Source: Byssochlamys sp. IMV 00236
Lineage: Eukaryota; Ascomycota; Eurotiomycetes; Eurotiales; Thermoascaceae
DNA length: 64,000 nt
Direction of reading: 5' to 3'
Assembly (NCBI GenBank): GCA_001931875.2
Contig: MSJH02000775.1
Span: 124,001-188,000 of the forward strand
Positions 23,469 to 33,970 of this stretch are shown here, in pieces. A model generated the notes under the pieces. The model was not told the DNA's origin, did no database searches, and saw only the letters and a program-made list of their open reading frames with translations. The position numbers and the translations under genes are program-made. The stretch's first letter is position 1; every line of letters begins with the position of its first letter.

Positions 23469-24179
23469 ACTGAGCTATTCTTTCTCTGTTCATATTCTTC
23501 CTCTGTTTTATACCCTTGCTGCTGTTCTCGCTCAATAGTAGCTTTTATTCTTGTATTTCTTTTTTATTATTTCTTATTTGTTTATTTCATGTTGAACATG
23601 TGGAAACAGCGCACATACCATACCCCCCTTGTACTTCATGTTGTCTTTATATATGTGCCTCTCTCTGATGGATCAGAGAATTATGAATATGGAACGAGCA
23701 TAATACACGCTCATACATAAGATTTAAAATCTTTGAATTAAAATGTATATGAAGAATCTGATAGATTTTCCATTGTGCCCTTGCAATGCAAGCTTAGACT
23801 AGAACCAAGTACTTATACTAGTCCTTGCTATGTCAGATTTATTCTTCGTTCTACCTAATTTTTAACTAATCCCCTTCCCCTAGTCTCATCTCCAACAGTC
23901 TTGCAGCATGGTATCATCGAGATGAAAGTTCAAAAGAAATCCATTGAATAACTAGCAAAGGTGACGACGGAATATTATACCGACGAACTCCCGATTTCCT
24001 GATCATTAAAACAAACGCCTTCAAATAATCTCCTTTTTTAACTCCGCTTAATATTCCGTTCCGGTTCGATGCTCCGCCTTGCTTTCGTCGAAAAAAAAAA
24101 GAAAAAGAAAAATGGACAAAAAGAGGCCAGGAGACCACAAAGTGCAATTATCTAAGATAGCACAGTCCAAGTTATTTAT
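23469..24179. other. Convergent intergenic region
   Basis: About 710 bp between two 3' ends. Strongly AT-rich and T-tract-rich in its first half, with no gene seen. Confidence 0.5.
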
Positions 24180-26615
24180 TTAGAGATCCTCGTCATTGTC
24201 CATACTGAGCCCATCATTGTCCCAGTATTGTGTCGGCTCTCGGTTCGTAGTGACCTGTATCTGACTTGGAAGGCCAGTGGCAGCTCGTATACTTTGCGTG
24301 TGTTGACTGTCCGGTGTGCCTTTGATGACGACAGGGATATTCCGAAGGGGTGGCCCTTGGCCATGGCCAAATCCGAATTTGCTCATCGCCCATGGTTGCA
24401 CTGAAGATGGAGAGTCGTCCAAATAGCCGTCCCAGAAACCGAAGAGTTGAGCGATAAGCCGAAAGAAGGCGACGAGGAGTGTCAATACCGGTGTCAAAAC
24501 CGTGGAGAGATGCGACCAGCGCCAGAGCATTGTTGGAAGGACGAATGGGAAGCGGGGTGCGTCAGGAGCTAGACAATTGCGATCGCAGGTGTCTGCGACG
24601 AAAGGGTGGCAGTAGTAGCTGCACATAACGTTCTCTGTCCAGTACCAGAGGAGAACGCCGAGGATGAACCATCTCAGGCGATAGATGCGATGGGAGATAC
24701 CATCTTGTCGATATGCTGCTTTCCTGCCGGAGAGATAGCCTTCGAGATCGCTGCCTAGATTGTGAAGTCCCTGTCTTGCCTCGTGGATGTTCTTGCCCAT
24801 AGAACGAAGTTTAGTGCTCATGTTATCTAGGAAAACAACTGGTTCTCCAGGTAGCGAGGAGGCGTCGTATTCTGAGATCGTCGGATCAACCTGGTCATCG
24901 GTAGCAGAATCATCTTCGGTCTTGATGAAGCTTGAGTCCTGATCAAGCATATTCTGGAGAGAGTCGATCGTATCGTCGCCCAACATCAAAGAGTGGTCTT
25001 CGGATTTAGCGTGTTCAAGGACGCTCTCCAAGGCGCTCTTTGGTAGGCGAGGTTTGATCAGCTCCAGCTTTCTCTTCACTTTCTTCTCTTCCGGCTTTTT
25101 AGGCTCCTCTTCCTGTGCGGGTCTCTTCTGTGGCTCATTTTTCGCCGGCTCCTGCTTCTTCGTTTCTTGCTTTTCTGATTCGTATTTCTTCGTCTCCTGC
25201 TTCTGCGGCGGTCGCTGTTCTGGCGCTTGAGGGGTATCTTCAGACTTTGTATTTGATTTGCGTTCTGTATTGCTGGGCGACAATATCTCTTCTGTTACGT
25301 CTTGCGGAGGTTTAGCAACTCGTTCAGTCATGGGCGTGTCCACCCACGCGCCAGTTACGACTGGTGTTTTCGCCAACATCCATTTGTCGACAGGTTTTGA
25401 TTCTGGAGTGCTAGTCTGCGGCGTATTCTGAGGTGGGCTTTCTGCCCTTGCAAGCTTGCGCAGAAGCTCTTGTGAATCGTTCTTGGCCATGGCGGGCTTG
25501 TTACTTGAATCCTTGTAGATGACAACTGGACTGTTTGGGATCGGACTTCCACTCTGCGACGGCCGCCCTTTTTCTGATGAGATATTCTTTGGCGTGTCTT
25601 CACTGGCCGACCTTGGAGATCGACGTCCCATCACTCTTTCCGTTCCCATTCGTGTCTCAGCCGGTCTGCGCATGGGAGGGCTGTCGGATACCTGCAGCGA
25701 TCTGGCCGTGAAGTCAATCTCGGGCTCCCATCCTGGAACGACTGGTTCGTCCTTGGATGGCTCTTCCATTGATGCATTACCATTGCGACGTTTGAGGGTG
25801 CTCAGCCAGTCCCTATGACTTCGTCGCCCATTGCCCCAACTTCTTGGAAGGTTCAATGATGGGTCCATGCCGTCGTCGACCTCCTCCGCCTGCTGTGTCT
25901 CGCGCCGTTGCAGATTGTCTGCCGACAGCGCCGCCTTGATTCCCACTTTTGCTCTGCTGAACACGGGAGATTCCTTTGCGGTGACGCGCTTGAGTCGTTG
26001 CTCATCCCGGATATGGTTCGCGAGGTTCGCCCGCAACGAGTCGTCCGTCAGCTCGTCCAGGAAGCTTAGATCTTCATCCATGTGATCTGAAGCTCTCCTA
26101 TGAGTATCTCTCATCGTATGTCGCGGTGAGGGTTGACGTAGGCGGTCCGTTCGTAGCTGGTCCTGTTGGAAGTCATACTCGTCCTGTTCGACCAAATCGA
26201 CCAGGTTGTCCGCATCGTTGATCTGCCGGTACGCGTCGAGCAATTCTCCCGGCGGACTGGATACGTCTGATACCGGCGACCGTGCCGATCCAGACGCATT
26301 TCTCTGTCGTCTAGTTTGGGGGCTTGGAGTCCTCCCCGCAGAGCGTATCGGCGGGATTATTGGGCGCGAGCTGTCGTCTGCCATTGTTGTGCCTGTTCGC
26401 GATGCCGCTTCATAGGCGCCTCTCAGTGTCCGCGTCTGGCCAAAGCTCCTCCGTGGACTCGCGCCATATTTCGCACTGGGACTGGGGATGCGCGACACAT
26501 CGATATCGGGTGCGGAGTGGTTATTCAGGCGCGCTCGTCGGAAGGGCGACTCGTATGGGAGATGGTTGTTGCGCCGGGAAGAGAACCGATCGAACTTGCG
26601 ATCGGGGGTAGACAT
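24180..26615 (-). CDS. Unrecognised disordered protein with C-terminal membrane segments
   Basis: Single exon, 811 aa. The first ~640 residues are polar, Ser/Pro/Arg-rich and mostly disordered, with a charged K/E/Q/P-rich stretch (about 480-530) that may be coiled coil. Islands of likely conservation are TPVVTGAWVDTPMTERV, SFLDELTDDSLRANLANHI and KPRLPKSALESVLEHAK. The end carries about two hydrophobic helices (WFILGVLLWYWTENVMC and LTPVLTLLVAFFRLIAQLF) around a Cys-rich loop (CSYYCHPFVADTCDRNC). The shape, a long cytosolic or nuclear region anchored by a C-terminal membrane hairpin, would suit a nuclear envelope or spindle-pole protein. That is inference; I do not recognise the family. Confidence 0.75.
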   Translation of the reverse strand: MSTPDRKFDRFSSRRNNHLPYESPFRRARLNNHSAPDIDVSRIPSPSAKYGASPRRSFGQTRTLRGAYEAASRTGTTMADDSSRPIIPPIRSAGRTPSPQTRRQRNASGSARSPVSDVSSPPGELLDAYRQINDADNLVDLVEQDEYDFQQDQLRTDRLRQPSPRHTMRDTHRRASDHMDEDLSFLDELTDDSLRANLANHIRDEQRLKRVTAKESPVFSRAKVGIKAALSADNLQRRETQQAEEVDDGMDPSLNLPRSWGNGRRSHRDWLSTLKRRNGNASMEEPSKDEPVVPGWEPEIDFTARSLQVSDSPPMRRPAETRMGTERVMGRRSPRSASEDTPKNISSEKGRPSQSGSPIPNSPVVIYKDSSNKPAMAKNDSQELLRKLARAESPPQNTPQTSTPESKPVDKWMLAKTPVVTGAWVDTPMTERVAKPPQDVTEEILSPSNTERKSNTKSEDTPQAPEQRPPQKQETKKYESEKQETKKQEPAKNEPQKRPAQEEEPKKPEEKKVKRKLELIKPRLPKSALESVLEHAKSEDHSLMLGDDTIDSLQNMLDQDSSFIKTEDDSATDDQVDPTISEYDASSLPGEPVVFLDNMSTKLRSMGKNIHEARQGLHNLGSDLEGYLSGRKAAYRQDGISHRIYRLRWFILGVLLWYWTENVMCSYYCHPFVADTCDRNCLAPDAPRFPFVLPTMLWRWSHLSTVLTPVLTLLVAFFRLIAQLFGFWDGYLDDSPSSVQPWAMSKFGFGHGQGPPLRNIPVVIKGTPDSQHTQSIRAATGLPSQIQVTTNREPTQYWDNDGLSMDNDEDL

Positions 26616-27068
26616 TGTTAGGACGCGTATACTGCGGTGGGCATCGTGCTAGCCACCGTTCGAGTAGCAAAACAGAACTGGTTCAACACCGTTGCCAGGG
26701 AATTCCCAGCGCAAAAGAGGGACGTGTCTCGCGTTCTAAAATGAGCTTCGGAAGGCGGAGAGTGAGGCCCCGATGCGGTTAGGCTGGCCTACGATAGAGA
26801 GAGAATACGGCGTTAAGTCGAACAGTCGCTCCTGATCGATATCAATATTTATTTAAATAAAACAATATTCCAATCCTCCATATCCGGGATCTATACCCAT
26901 TTCCTGCAATAACTTGAACCAGAGCAGACCTCTTCATTGAACCGAATTCATCCACATGAAGTAAACAAACCACGTCCGCCTACCTAAATACAGTACATGA
27001 CCCTCCACGGACAACGCAAGAGATAAGACATCGTTCCCAACGCTCCTTTTTTCAACATCGCAAACACC
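26616..27068. other. Divergent promoter region
   Basis: About 450 bp between two divergent starts (26615 minus, 27069 plus). It includes an AT-rich run (ATATTTATTTAAATAAAAC at about 26845-26863). No gene is seen. Confidence 0.45.
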
Positions 27069-28130
27069 ATGACCAAAGCCACCAGACGGTCCGGAAAGGA
27101 CAAAAGCTCTGTCTCCGGCTATGCTTCCAAAACAACAACCTCCAAGCAAACAAAGCCTCTCACACCCTTCGTCAAAGCCCCATCCGACCTCCAACCATTC
27201 CTCGAACCCCTCTCCGCGAAAGAAATCTACCTCATCCACATCGACCGCAATCCCATCGAGCTGAAGAAACAAGCCTTCATCGTCCCGATCATCTTAAACG
27301 CCGTCATCACCGCCCTCATCGCATGGCGCGTCTACAAGGGTCTCGCCATCTACCCGCCTCTACTAGCCACGGCGCTTGGCTTTACCAGCTCCATGAGCAT
27401 CGATACCTCCGCTATCTCCTGGGAGGAGATTGGCGGACACATCTTCCGGCGCGCGGGGACGTTTATCGTCGACTATATCATCCTGTCGCTATTTCTCGCA
27501 TGGCCGATTCGATTCGTGCGCGGTCCCGTGCGCTGGCGGTATGTAGTCGGTTTCCGCGAGAGGGAGGTTATTGTTCGTCGTAGCCAGAAGAGCTGGAGTG
27601 AGAAGCTGAAACCGAATAAATGGATCTATGAGGATGAGGAGACGGTGCAGAAGGTTGTTGTGCCCGCTGTGACGCCCGAGAAGATTCAGAAGAGTGGGTT
27701 GCTGCTCGTGGATGCGCATTGGGATTTGGATTATGAGGGCATGATCCGCGCGCATGGACTGGTTGATAAGACTCGTAAGGGGGAGGGCGTGCCGTTGGAT
27801 GAGTTCCGGACGGCAGTGCTTGTTCATACGGAGGATGATGGGTGGTTGATTTGGCGTGTGGCGGATGAGGAGACGGATGAGGAACGGAAGAGGCAGAGGG
27901 ATAAGATTGTCCTGTTCAAGGATAAGTTGACGTTGATGGGTAAGGAGAGTCTGTTCTTCCGCTGGGTCGAGTTGATTCAGTACGAGAGCACCCAGCCTGG
28001 TGGCTTTACGCCCGAGAGGCAACGGTCCGCTATGGTACAGGCGAAGCAGATGTTTGAGAATGAGGGCATTGACTTCTCTCAGTTCTGGCGGGAGGTCGGT
28101 GGTATGGAAGGCTTACCCGGATTCGAATGA
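27069..28130 (+). CDS. Unrecognised fungal membrane protein
   Basis: Single exon, 353 aa. It has a basic, Ser/Thr-rich N-terminus and two or three hydrophobic segments: about residues 70-92 (FIVPIILNAVITALIAW), a nearby shorter one (IYPPLLATALGF) and about 131-150 (FIVDYIILSLFLAWPIRFV). A soluble C-terminal domain of about 190 residues follows, with WRYVVGFREREVIVRRS, DAHWDLDYEGMIRAHGL, DGWLIWRVADEETDEE and FFRWVELIQYESTQPGGFTP. The C-terminal part looks like a compact alpha/beta domain and is not low complexity, so the gene is real. I cannot place it in a known family; ER or mitochondrial membrane are both possible. Confidence 0.75.
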   Translation: MTKATRRSGKDKSSVSGYASKTTTSKQTKPLTPFVKAPSDLQPFLEPLSAKEIYLIHIDRNPIELKKQAFIVPIILNAVITALIAWRVYKGLAIYPPLLATALGFTSSMSIDTSAISWEEIGGHIFRRAGTFIVDYIILSLFLAWPIRFVRGPVRWRYVVGFREREVIVRRSQKSWSEKLKPNKWIYEDEETVQKVVVPAVTPEKIQKSGLLLVDAHWDLDYEGMIRAHGLVDKTRKGEGVPLDEFRTAVLVHTEDDGWLIWRVADEETDEERKRQRDKIVLFKDKLTLMGKESLFFRWVELIQYESTQPGGFTPERQRSAMVQAKQMFENEGIDFSQFWREVGGMEGLPGFE

Positions 28131-28722
28131 TAGGAACGTTGTCACTTCCATTGTGGTTGGGCTCCTAGCAGGCAGTCGTTTACGCAGGATCAGATGTAGG
28201 ATGCTCTATGTTTATGTGTACCAATACAAAATAAATCATGGAGAATAAAAGGACATGTCCATGAATCTCAAATACACAACGCCCCTTGTCAAGGTCCCCA
28301 CACAAGTACTCAATCTCATCCGGTCCATTGTCCATGGTAAATAGCAAGCTATACGTGTACTCCAAATAAGATGGGTATCTTCAAACTATGACTGATCTAT
28401 CTCCATCGCTTATACGCTAGAAATAAAAACCCGGACTCCTCCACATCGATTTCAACCTTCACTTTCCTTTCACTGTCTTCCACCTTCCACTCGGTAATCG
28501 AGGGACCAGAGCTTCTCCCATGGCCGCGATCGGGCGATGGAGTGACGTTTGTTCGACGCGGGAGTCGGCGAGGGAGAGCCCGTCATGCTGGCCCTTTTGC
28601 TCGAGGAAGAGGGTGAGATACGCCCCTGTTCTGGTCCTCCCCGCTCGATTCCCCATTCCGAGCCCTATATGGGTCTGTCAGCTGCCATGAGACAACACAA
28701 ATAGTCTGGCAAGAGGACCGGT
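28131..28722. other. Convergent intergenic region
   Basis: About 590 bp between two 3' ends with no supported gene. Confidence 0.45.
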
Positions 28723-31700
28723 TCAGGGTCCCAGGAGCTGGTCTTTGCGAACCTCATCAGATCTAGGGTCTCCCTCTCTTCGCTGTGTCCCGACATCTGC
28801 TGCCGCAGCCTGCTCGCTGCTATCGCCCGCGGGTTCCCCAGCCGGTGTCGACGCAGTAGGTGTGCCTTTCTTGGAGGCGGAGCTGTTTCGACGGCTATCG
28901 AGACTCTTGGTCAATGTTTTGGCGACATTCCCGCCGCTAGCCTTGAGACGAATACTGCCTTTGGCGTCAACATGAGCCGACGCAACCGTACTCTTCCCCA
29001 GACCCGGCGTGCTGGGTGCTCCTGGCTTTTCCTCCTGAGCATCTAGCAGATACCAACGAAGGCCATCGGACAGTTCGAATGGGTTCTCGTCGTCCAAAGA
29101 CGCACCGTCGCTCGCTTCGGCTATCGACCGGCGATCCGGGTTGAAGTTGTTCATTGATTTAGACAGATCCACTACTCGCTCCTCTACCTTGCTGATCCGT
29201 GCGAGCAACCAGTCCCGACTCGACAGCTTGTGCACATCCTGCTCGCGCAGGAAGTAATGCGGTGCGCCGACATTGAATGCTGCCCATGACCGGATCGTCT
29301 GGTTTCGGGTTGGGAGGAACAAGGCGAGATCACCCTCCTTGAATGACCGGTAGGCAATCTTATCATGTGCTTCACTCTGGGCACGGTGGTATTTGTCGCG
29401 ATAACCCCGAGCCTCCTTCTGCCATTTCCTTGCCAGAGTCTCGATATCTTTCACTCGCTTGACGACCGCGTCCCCAAAGATGTCGATGTCGAACTTCGTG
29501 AGGGATTCCATAAAGGAGGCAAACCTGGCAGCCTCTTCATCCGGATCCTCAGACTGGACCCAAGTGACAAGTTGTGCATCTGGTCGTACAGAGGCTATAC
29601 CGGAGGTCGCAAGACCTTCTCCAATACCCGACAAACTATTAACCTTGGATGATCTCTGCACCGTGATATTGCCATCTTGGCGGACCACTGTGAATCCAAG
29701 ATGTTCCAACATGCGTCCAACTTTCTCTACCTGTGCGTAAAGCTGGCCTGATATCTGCCGCGCTCTTTCGCCGCGGGCATTCAGGCGAGACACGGCGCGC
29801 TTTTCGGATTCTATAAGACTTTCACCTTTCTTTCTCCATGTAAGCAGTTCTTCCTCCGCAGCGCGAGATTTGCATTCCACTTGTGAAAGCCTCTCGGAAA
29901 GACCGGCCGCTTTCTTTTCTTCTTCAGCGACACGCTCTCGGAGGACTTCTGAGCCGGTCTCTCCGGCAGCAAACTTCGATCTTAGATGCTGAAGCTGTGA
30001 TTGTTCTTCCACCAGTTCAGCTTTTGCCGCAGACAATCTCGACCGCTCAGATGAAAGCTCATCCTTAAGCTGCGAAAGTTCTGATTCGCGCATATCTGAG
30101 AGCTTCTTCAGCTCCTGTGTCTCGTTTTCCAATTGTGCAAGGCGCTCTTTCAGCGACTCCACTTCAGCAATGGCATTGGCGTTCTTCTCTTCTGTTGTCC
30201 TAGCATGGATAGCCAAGCCTTCAGACAGAACTTCAATTGCCTTCACAAGCCTAGAGAAATCATCCGGCGCAGAGCCCTCTGGCGACAGTTGCATATGGGC
30301 CGCCTGCAGAGAACTGATGCTTTCACGTTCACGTCTCTCCAGTTCCTCGACTTGCTTCTCGAGCTCTCCAGTCCTAGCCCGTAGTCTCTCGGCCTCTTCT
30401 TTCTCAGCCAGGACCTGCGCGTCCAGAGCGTCGGACTTTTCCTTTTGAGATTCATAGTCGTGCTTGATCTGCTCCATCTGCTCACTGATGCTCTGCAGCT
30501 CCTCCGCAGTCTGTGCTCGAACAGCCTCAATCTCGACCTCCAATGTCTGTATTCTTTCGTCGGATTCCTGCTTTTCATGCTCCCTGCTGTCCATGGCCCT
30601 GTCAAGTTCCTCCTCCGCTTCTTCCGCTCTGAGCTTGAATTTCTTTACTTCAGACTCGAGGAATCTTCGCTCATCTTGAAATTCACGTTGTCTGGCTTCG
30701 AGATTACCTATGAGGTCCTTCTTGGTCGACTGCGCTTCCTGCATCTTATCTGTGCTAGACTGCCGCTCCGCGTGTGCTTCTTTCTGCAGCCTTTGGACTG
30801 TGTCCCTCTCCGCGACAAGTTCCGCTTCCAGAGCGACGATGCGCTGGACAAGGGCCTTTTCTTCCGGTGGCTGATTGGATGACATCCGCCTAGACGATAC
30901 GGACGACCTCCTGGAAAATGGGTCCGGCCGAGGTGAGGCAGGAGAGGTCGGTATATCAGCGCCGAAATTGCCACTTACAGGCCGACTGATTTGGCTTTGT
31001 CTATGAAGGAGATCTTCGAGCTTGCGAATGCGACTCTCGGAACCTTTCAGCTTATCCTCCAATTTGGTTTTCTCGTCCTTCAAACTTCGAACCATGTCGT
31101 CGCCACGGATCAGAAGCGAGCTGCGTCCCATATCAAACACACTGCCATGCTTGAAAGCTTTTGCCCTGCGTTTTTGCTGGCGAGTAGGAGCGTCAATATC
31201 TCTATACATCTGTGACAACTGTTCGACGATGCCAGACATGCCATTCGCTTTCAATTCATCGATATATAGTTCGACTTCCTTGCGGGCAACGTCGGGCCAT
31301 TGTAGTTCATGACCCTGTAGATTAATCTCAATGCCCGGTGTGCTGTCATCGGACAACGACAAGAAGTCGCCCATCGTTTTCAACCATTTTCTCCTTCTAC
31401 GCTGTTCTTCATCCCTGAAAACGGCCATCTCTTCCGCCAGGGTCAAGGAGTCCGTCTTCATCTTTTCACCCCATTCGCGTCGGCGCACAGCCTCAATGAG
31501 AACAGACCCGTAGACAAACGGCATATGAAAGACAGAGTAGAGAGGTTCAAAGGCGTCCCCTTCAACGTCCAAGTTGACAATCTGCGCTTGGACCTCGGCA
31601 AGACGGGATTCGATAGAGGAGATGGTCCGCATATGATTGATAGCTACTTTTGTGGCCGCATTGCGCCTCTTGACAGCCTGGTCGAGTGCTGCCTGGAACT

Positions 31701-32832
31701 CGAAGACGATCTCGCGTAGAGACGGCAAAATGTTCTTCGTATGACTTAGCGCCATCCTTGAGACGTTGGCGAGAGTTTTCGTGTTGCTTGGTAGTCCTAG
31801 TACATGCTCATAATCCGAACTGATCTTCTTAGCAAGGGCCTCGACCTCCTCTAAAAGGCCCTCCACAGTGTCACCATGCTCCGGTCGTGCTTCGACCAAC
31901 AAGGTCTGCGTGTCGGAGGCGATGTCTCCCACCGCCTTCTCTATGTCCTGGATTCGGTGTGCGAACTGCTGAGATGCAGCTGAAGCATGCGGCCCTGCTT
32001 GCCGTACCTCCTCCACGTCCACAAAGTCTTGTAGTGTCCCGTTCGAACGATCCCTGTCCTTCTTGGGAGTGGACGGCCGGCCGAGAAAAGTGAAATCCTT
32101 CCTCGCAGGGATATTCTCCAATTTGGATAACGCTCCTTGCCACCCTTCCAGAACGGACATCTGCTCCTTCAGGAGATCATTTGCCCATGCCTGAGCCTCT
32201 TGGAATCTGTGCTCCAGGCTGCCCACGTGAGCCTTTAGATTCTCCAGAGCGACACCAACAGCTCTGTAGATGTTATCCGCCCGTTCAGTGTGCTCCTGGA
32301 TGGCGTCGTTGATGGGGACGCAACGTTCTGCAACGTCCAGGGCCCAGGTCCTGCGGGCCATGTAGAGATTCCGCCATGCCTGAAGGTTATTCTGGTCCGC
32401 CAGCGTGTCCGGAGCTGGGCTCAATTGCAGCGGCTGTGGTGAAGGTATTTCGGGGACCTGAATTTTGCCGGGTTCACTGACATACTGCCTATCGTAGACG
32501 AAGATCTCGTTCTATAGATTACTCCTGGTCAGCTTCGAGAGCTTCGAGTATGACGACAGGATTAAGCAGCAATACCTCAGTGGCAAGCGTCTGAATCTTG
32601 ACGTTCTTACCCCGAGCAGTCATCAAGATCTGCCTCTGGGGCGAGATGGAAGTACTGCGAGCGATCCATGATCGTAGTGCGTCTGGCCTAGATAGTTGGA
32701 GATGGCGTCAGTGGCATTCCACGGGAGCCGCCCTAACAGCGGTGACTCTCTTGAGACTACATACGAAGCAAACGACACCGGGTCAGCAAGCAAACGCTCA
32801 CCCGTATGGGCGATGTAGATCTGTAATGACAT
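28723..32832 (-). CDS. atg11: Autophagy-related protein 11 (selective autophagy scaffold)
   Basis: Three exons: 32832-32765, 32687-32576 and 32511-28723, with introns of 77 bp (GTATGT...CTAG) and 64 bp (GTATTG...TATAG). The joins give 1322 aa, the usual size for filamentous fungal Atg11. It starts MSLQIYIAHTGERLLADP, the typical ubiquitin-like N-terminus, and continues through RQILMTARGKNVK and FVYDRQYVSE. A helical domain with LADQNNLQAWRNLYMARR follows, then several hundred residues of coiled coil rich in E, K, Q and R. The C-terminal Atg11 domain includes WQKEARGYRDKYHRAQ, IAYRSFKEGDLALFLPTRN and AFNVGAPHYFLRE. Atg11 links cargo receptors to the Atg1 kinase at the phagophore for pexophagy and mitophagy. 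It is divergent from CENP-H, with 222 bp between starts. Confidence 0.93.
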
Positions 32833-33054
32833 CCGCTGCTCACCGACAGAAGCACAGGTTCATGGTTAGTTCCAGCTGAGATCGGAGATTTAAGAGCGGT
32901 GGAGAGGTAGGAATGATACTGCAGTTAAGCTGTTCGGGGTGCCTTGGGCGACTTGAAGCTCCCCCCGAGCTAAGCGAATCCGTCCAGTGACAGCGCCGGA
33001 TCCCCACCGTCCGCCGAATCGGTCGCAACTGGGCGAAACGATCAGCTTTCATTC

Positions 33055-33970
33055 ATGACCTTTCCGATCACGCGATGGCCGTCGTCTGCTGCCACGAGAT
33101 CGAGATCGCAGTTCATGGCATCGATCTCCGGTGCGCGCGACGAATCGCAGCTGCCACCGGCTGAGGCTGCTCTTCTGGAGCTGGCTGGCAATGACCGCAG
33201 AGACGCGTTGTCTTTATCTGATAAGGAATCATTGACTCTGCGGTTGTACGACCAGATCTTAGAGCAGGAACTCGAGAGAGCGCTCCTCGAACAAGGTACG
33301 CGTGCAGACCGGCGACATTTACAACAAGGAAAAGGCTATAGCTGAACAAGTTCTACCAGATGTGCAAGAAGCATCGGACGATGACGATGTCGAGCAGCAA
33401 ATCGCTATCGCGGAACGCGAACTCCTCGAGGCACGAGCAACATATTCCGTGAGGAAGAAGGCTGTCGAGGCCGTTCTTATGACCGATCCCAGCCTGAAAG
33501 CAGTGCACTTAAAGGCAGTGTCACCTGCTGAAAGGTAATCCGCCCTTTATCCAGTATACTTGGTCTACGCCCAATCTACAGTGACACTGACGCGTAGCAG
33601 AGCTCTGCTTCCTCTGATACATCGGCGAGATGTACTCGCCCTCGTCCACGAGAACCTTGCCGCTGCGCATACGGAGATCCTAGAGGCACTCTCTAATGCA
33701 GAAGTAGATAATAGACAGATCACAGAGAAGAACCAGCGGCTCGTCCGCACACTGCTCGAACTGACGGATCAAGAATCCTCGTGGAAGGAAGAGATCACGG
33801 ACCCAAAGCTCAGGGCACAGCTGCAGGAGCTTGAAGCAGGCCATAAGAAGAGCCGGGCACGGTGGGAAACCATCAAAGGTATCGCCAGTGCTGTTGTTGT
33901 GGCCAGCGGAGTCGACTGGGCCCGCGATGACGCACTGCGCGAGCTGGTGCTAGACGAGAGTGACGATTGA
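33055..33970 (+). CDS. Centromere protein H (CENP-H/Mcm16-type inner kinetochore subunit)
   Basis: Three exons: 33055-33295, 33342-33534 and 33601-33970. The introns are 46 bp (GTACGC...CTATAG) and 63 or 66 bp (GTAATC...TAGCAG), all in phase, giving 267 aa. A start at 33115 (MASISGARD) would give 247 aa and is equally plausible. The protein is mainly helical and coiled-coil. The C-terminal block LLELTDQESSWKEEITDP, then QLQELEAGHKKSRARWETIK and GVDWARDD...ELVLDE, is the CENP-H family signature. CENP-H acts with CENP-K and CENP-I in the constitutive centromere network on CENP-A chromatin. The last acceptor TAGCAG is tandem and could add or drop one Ser residue. Confidence 0.85.
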
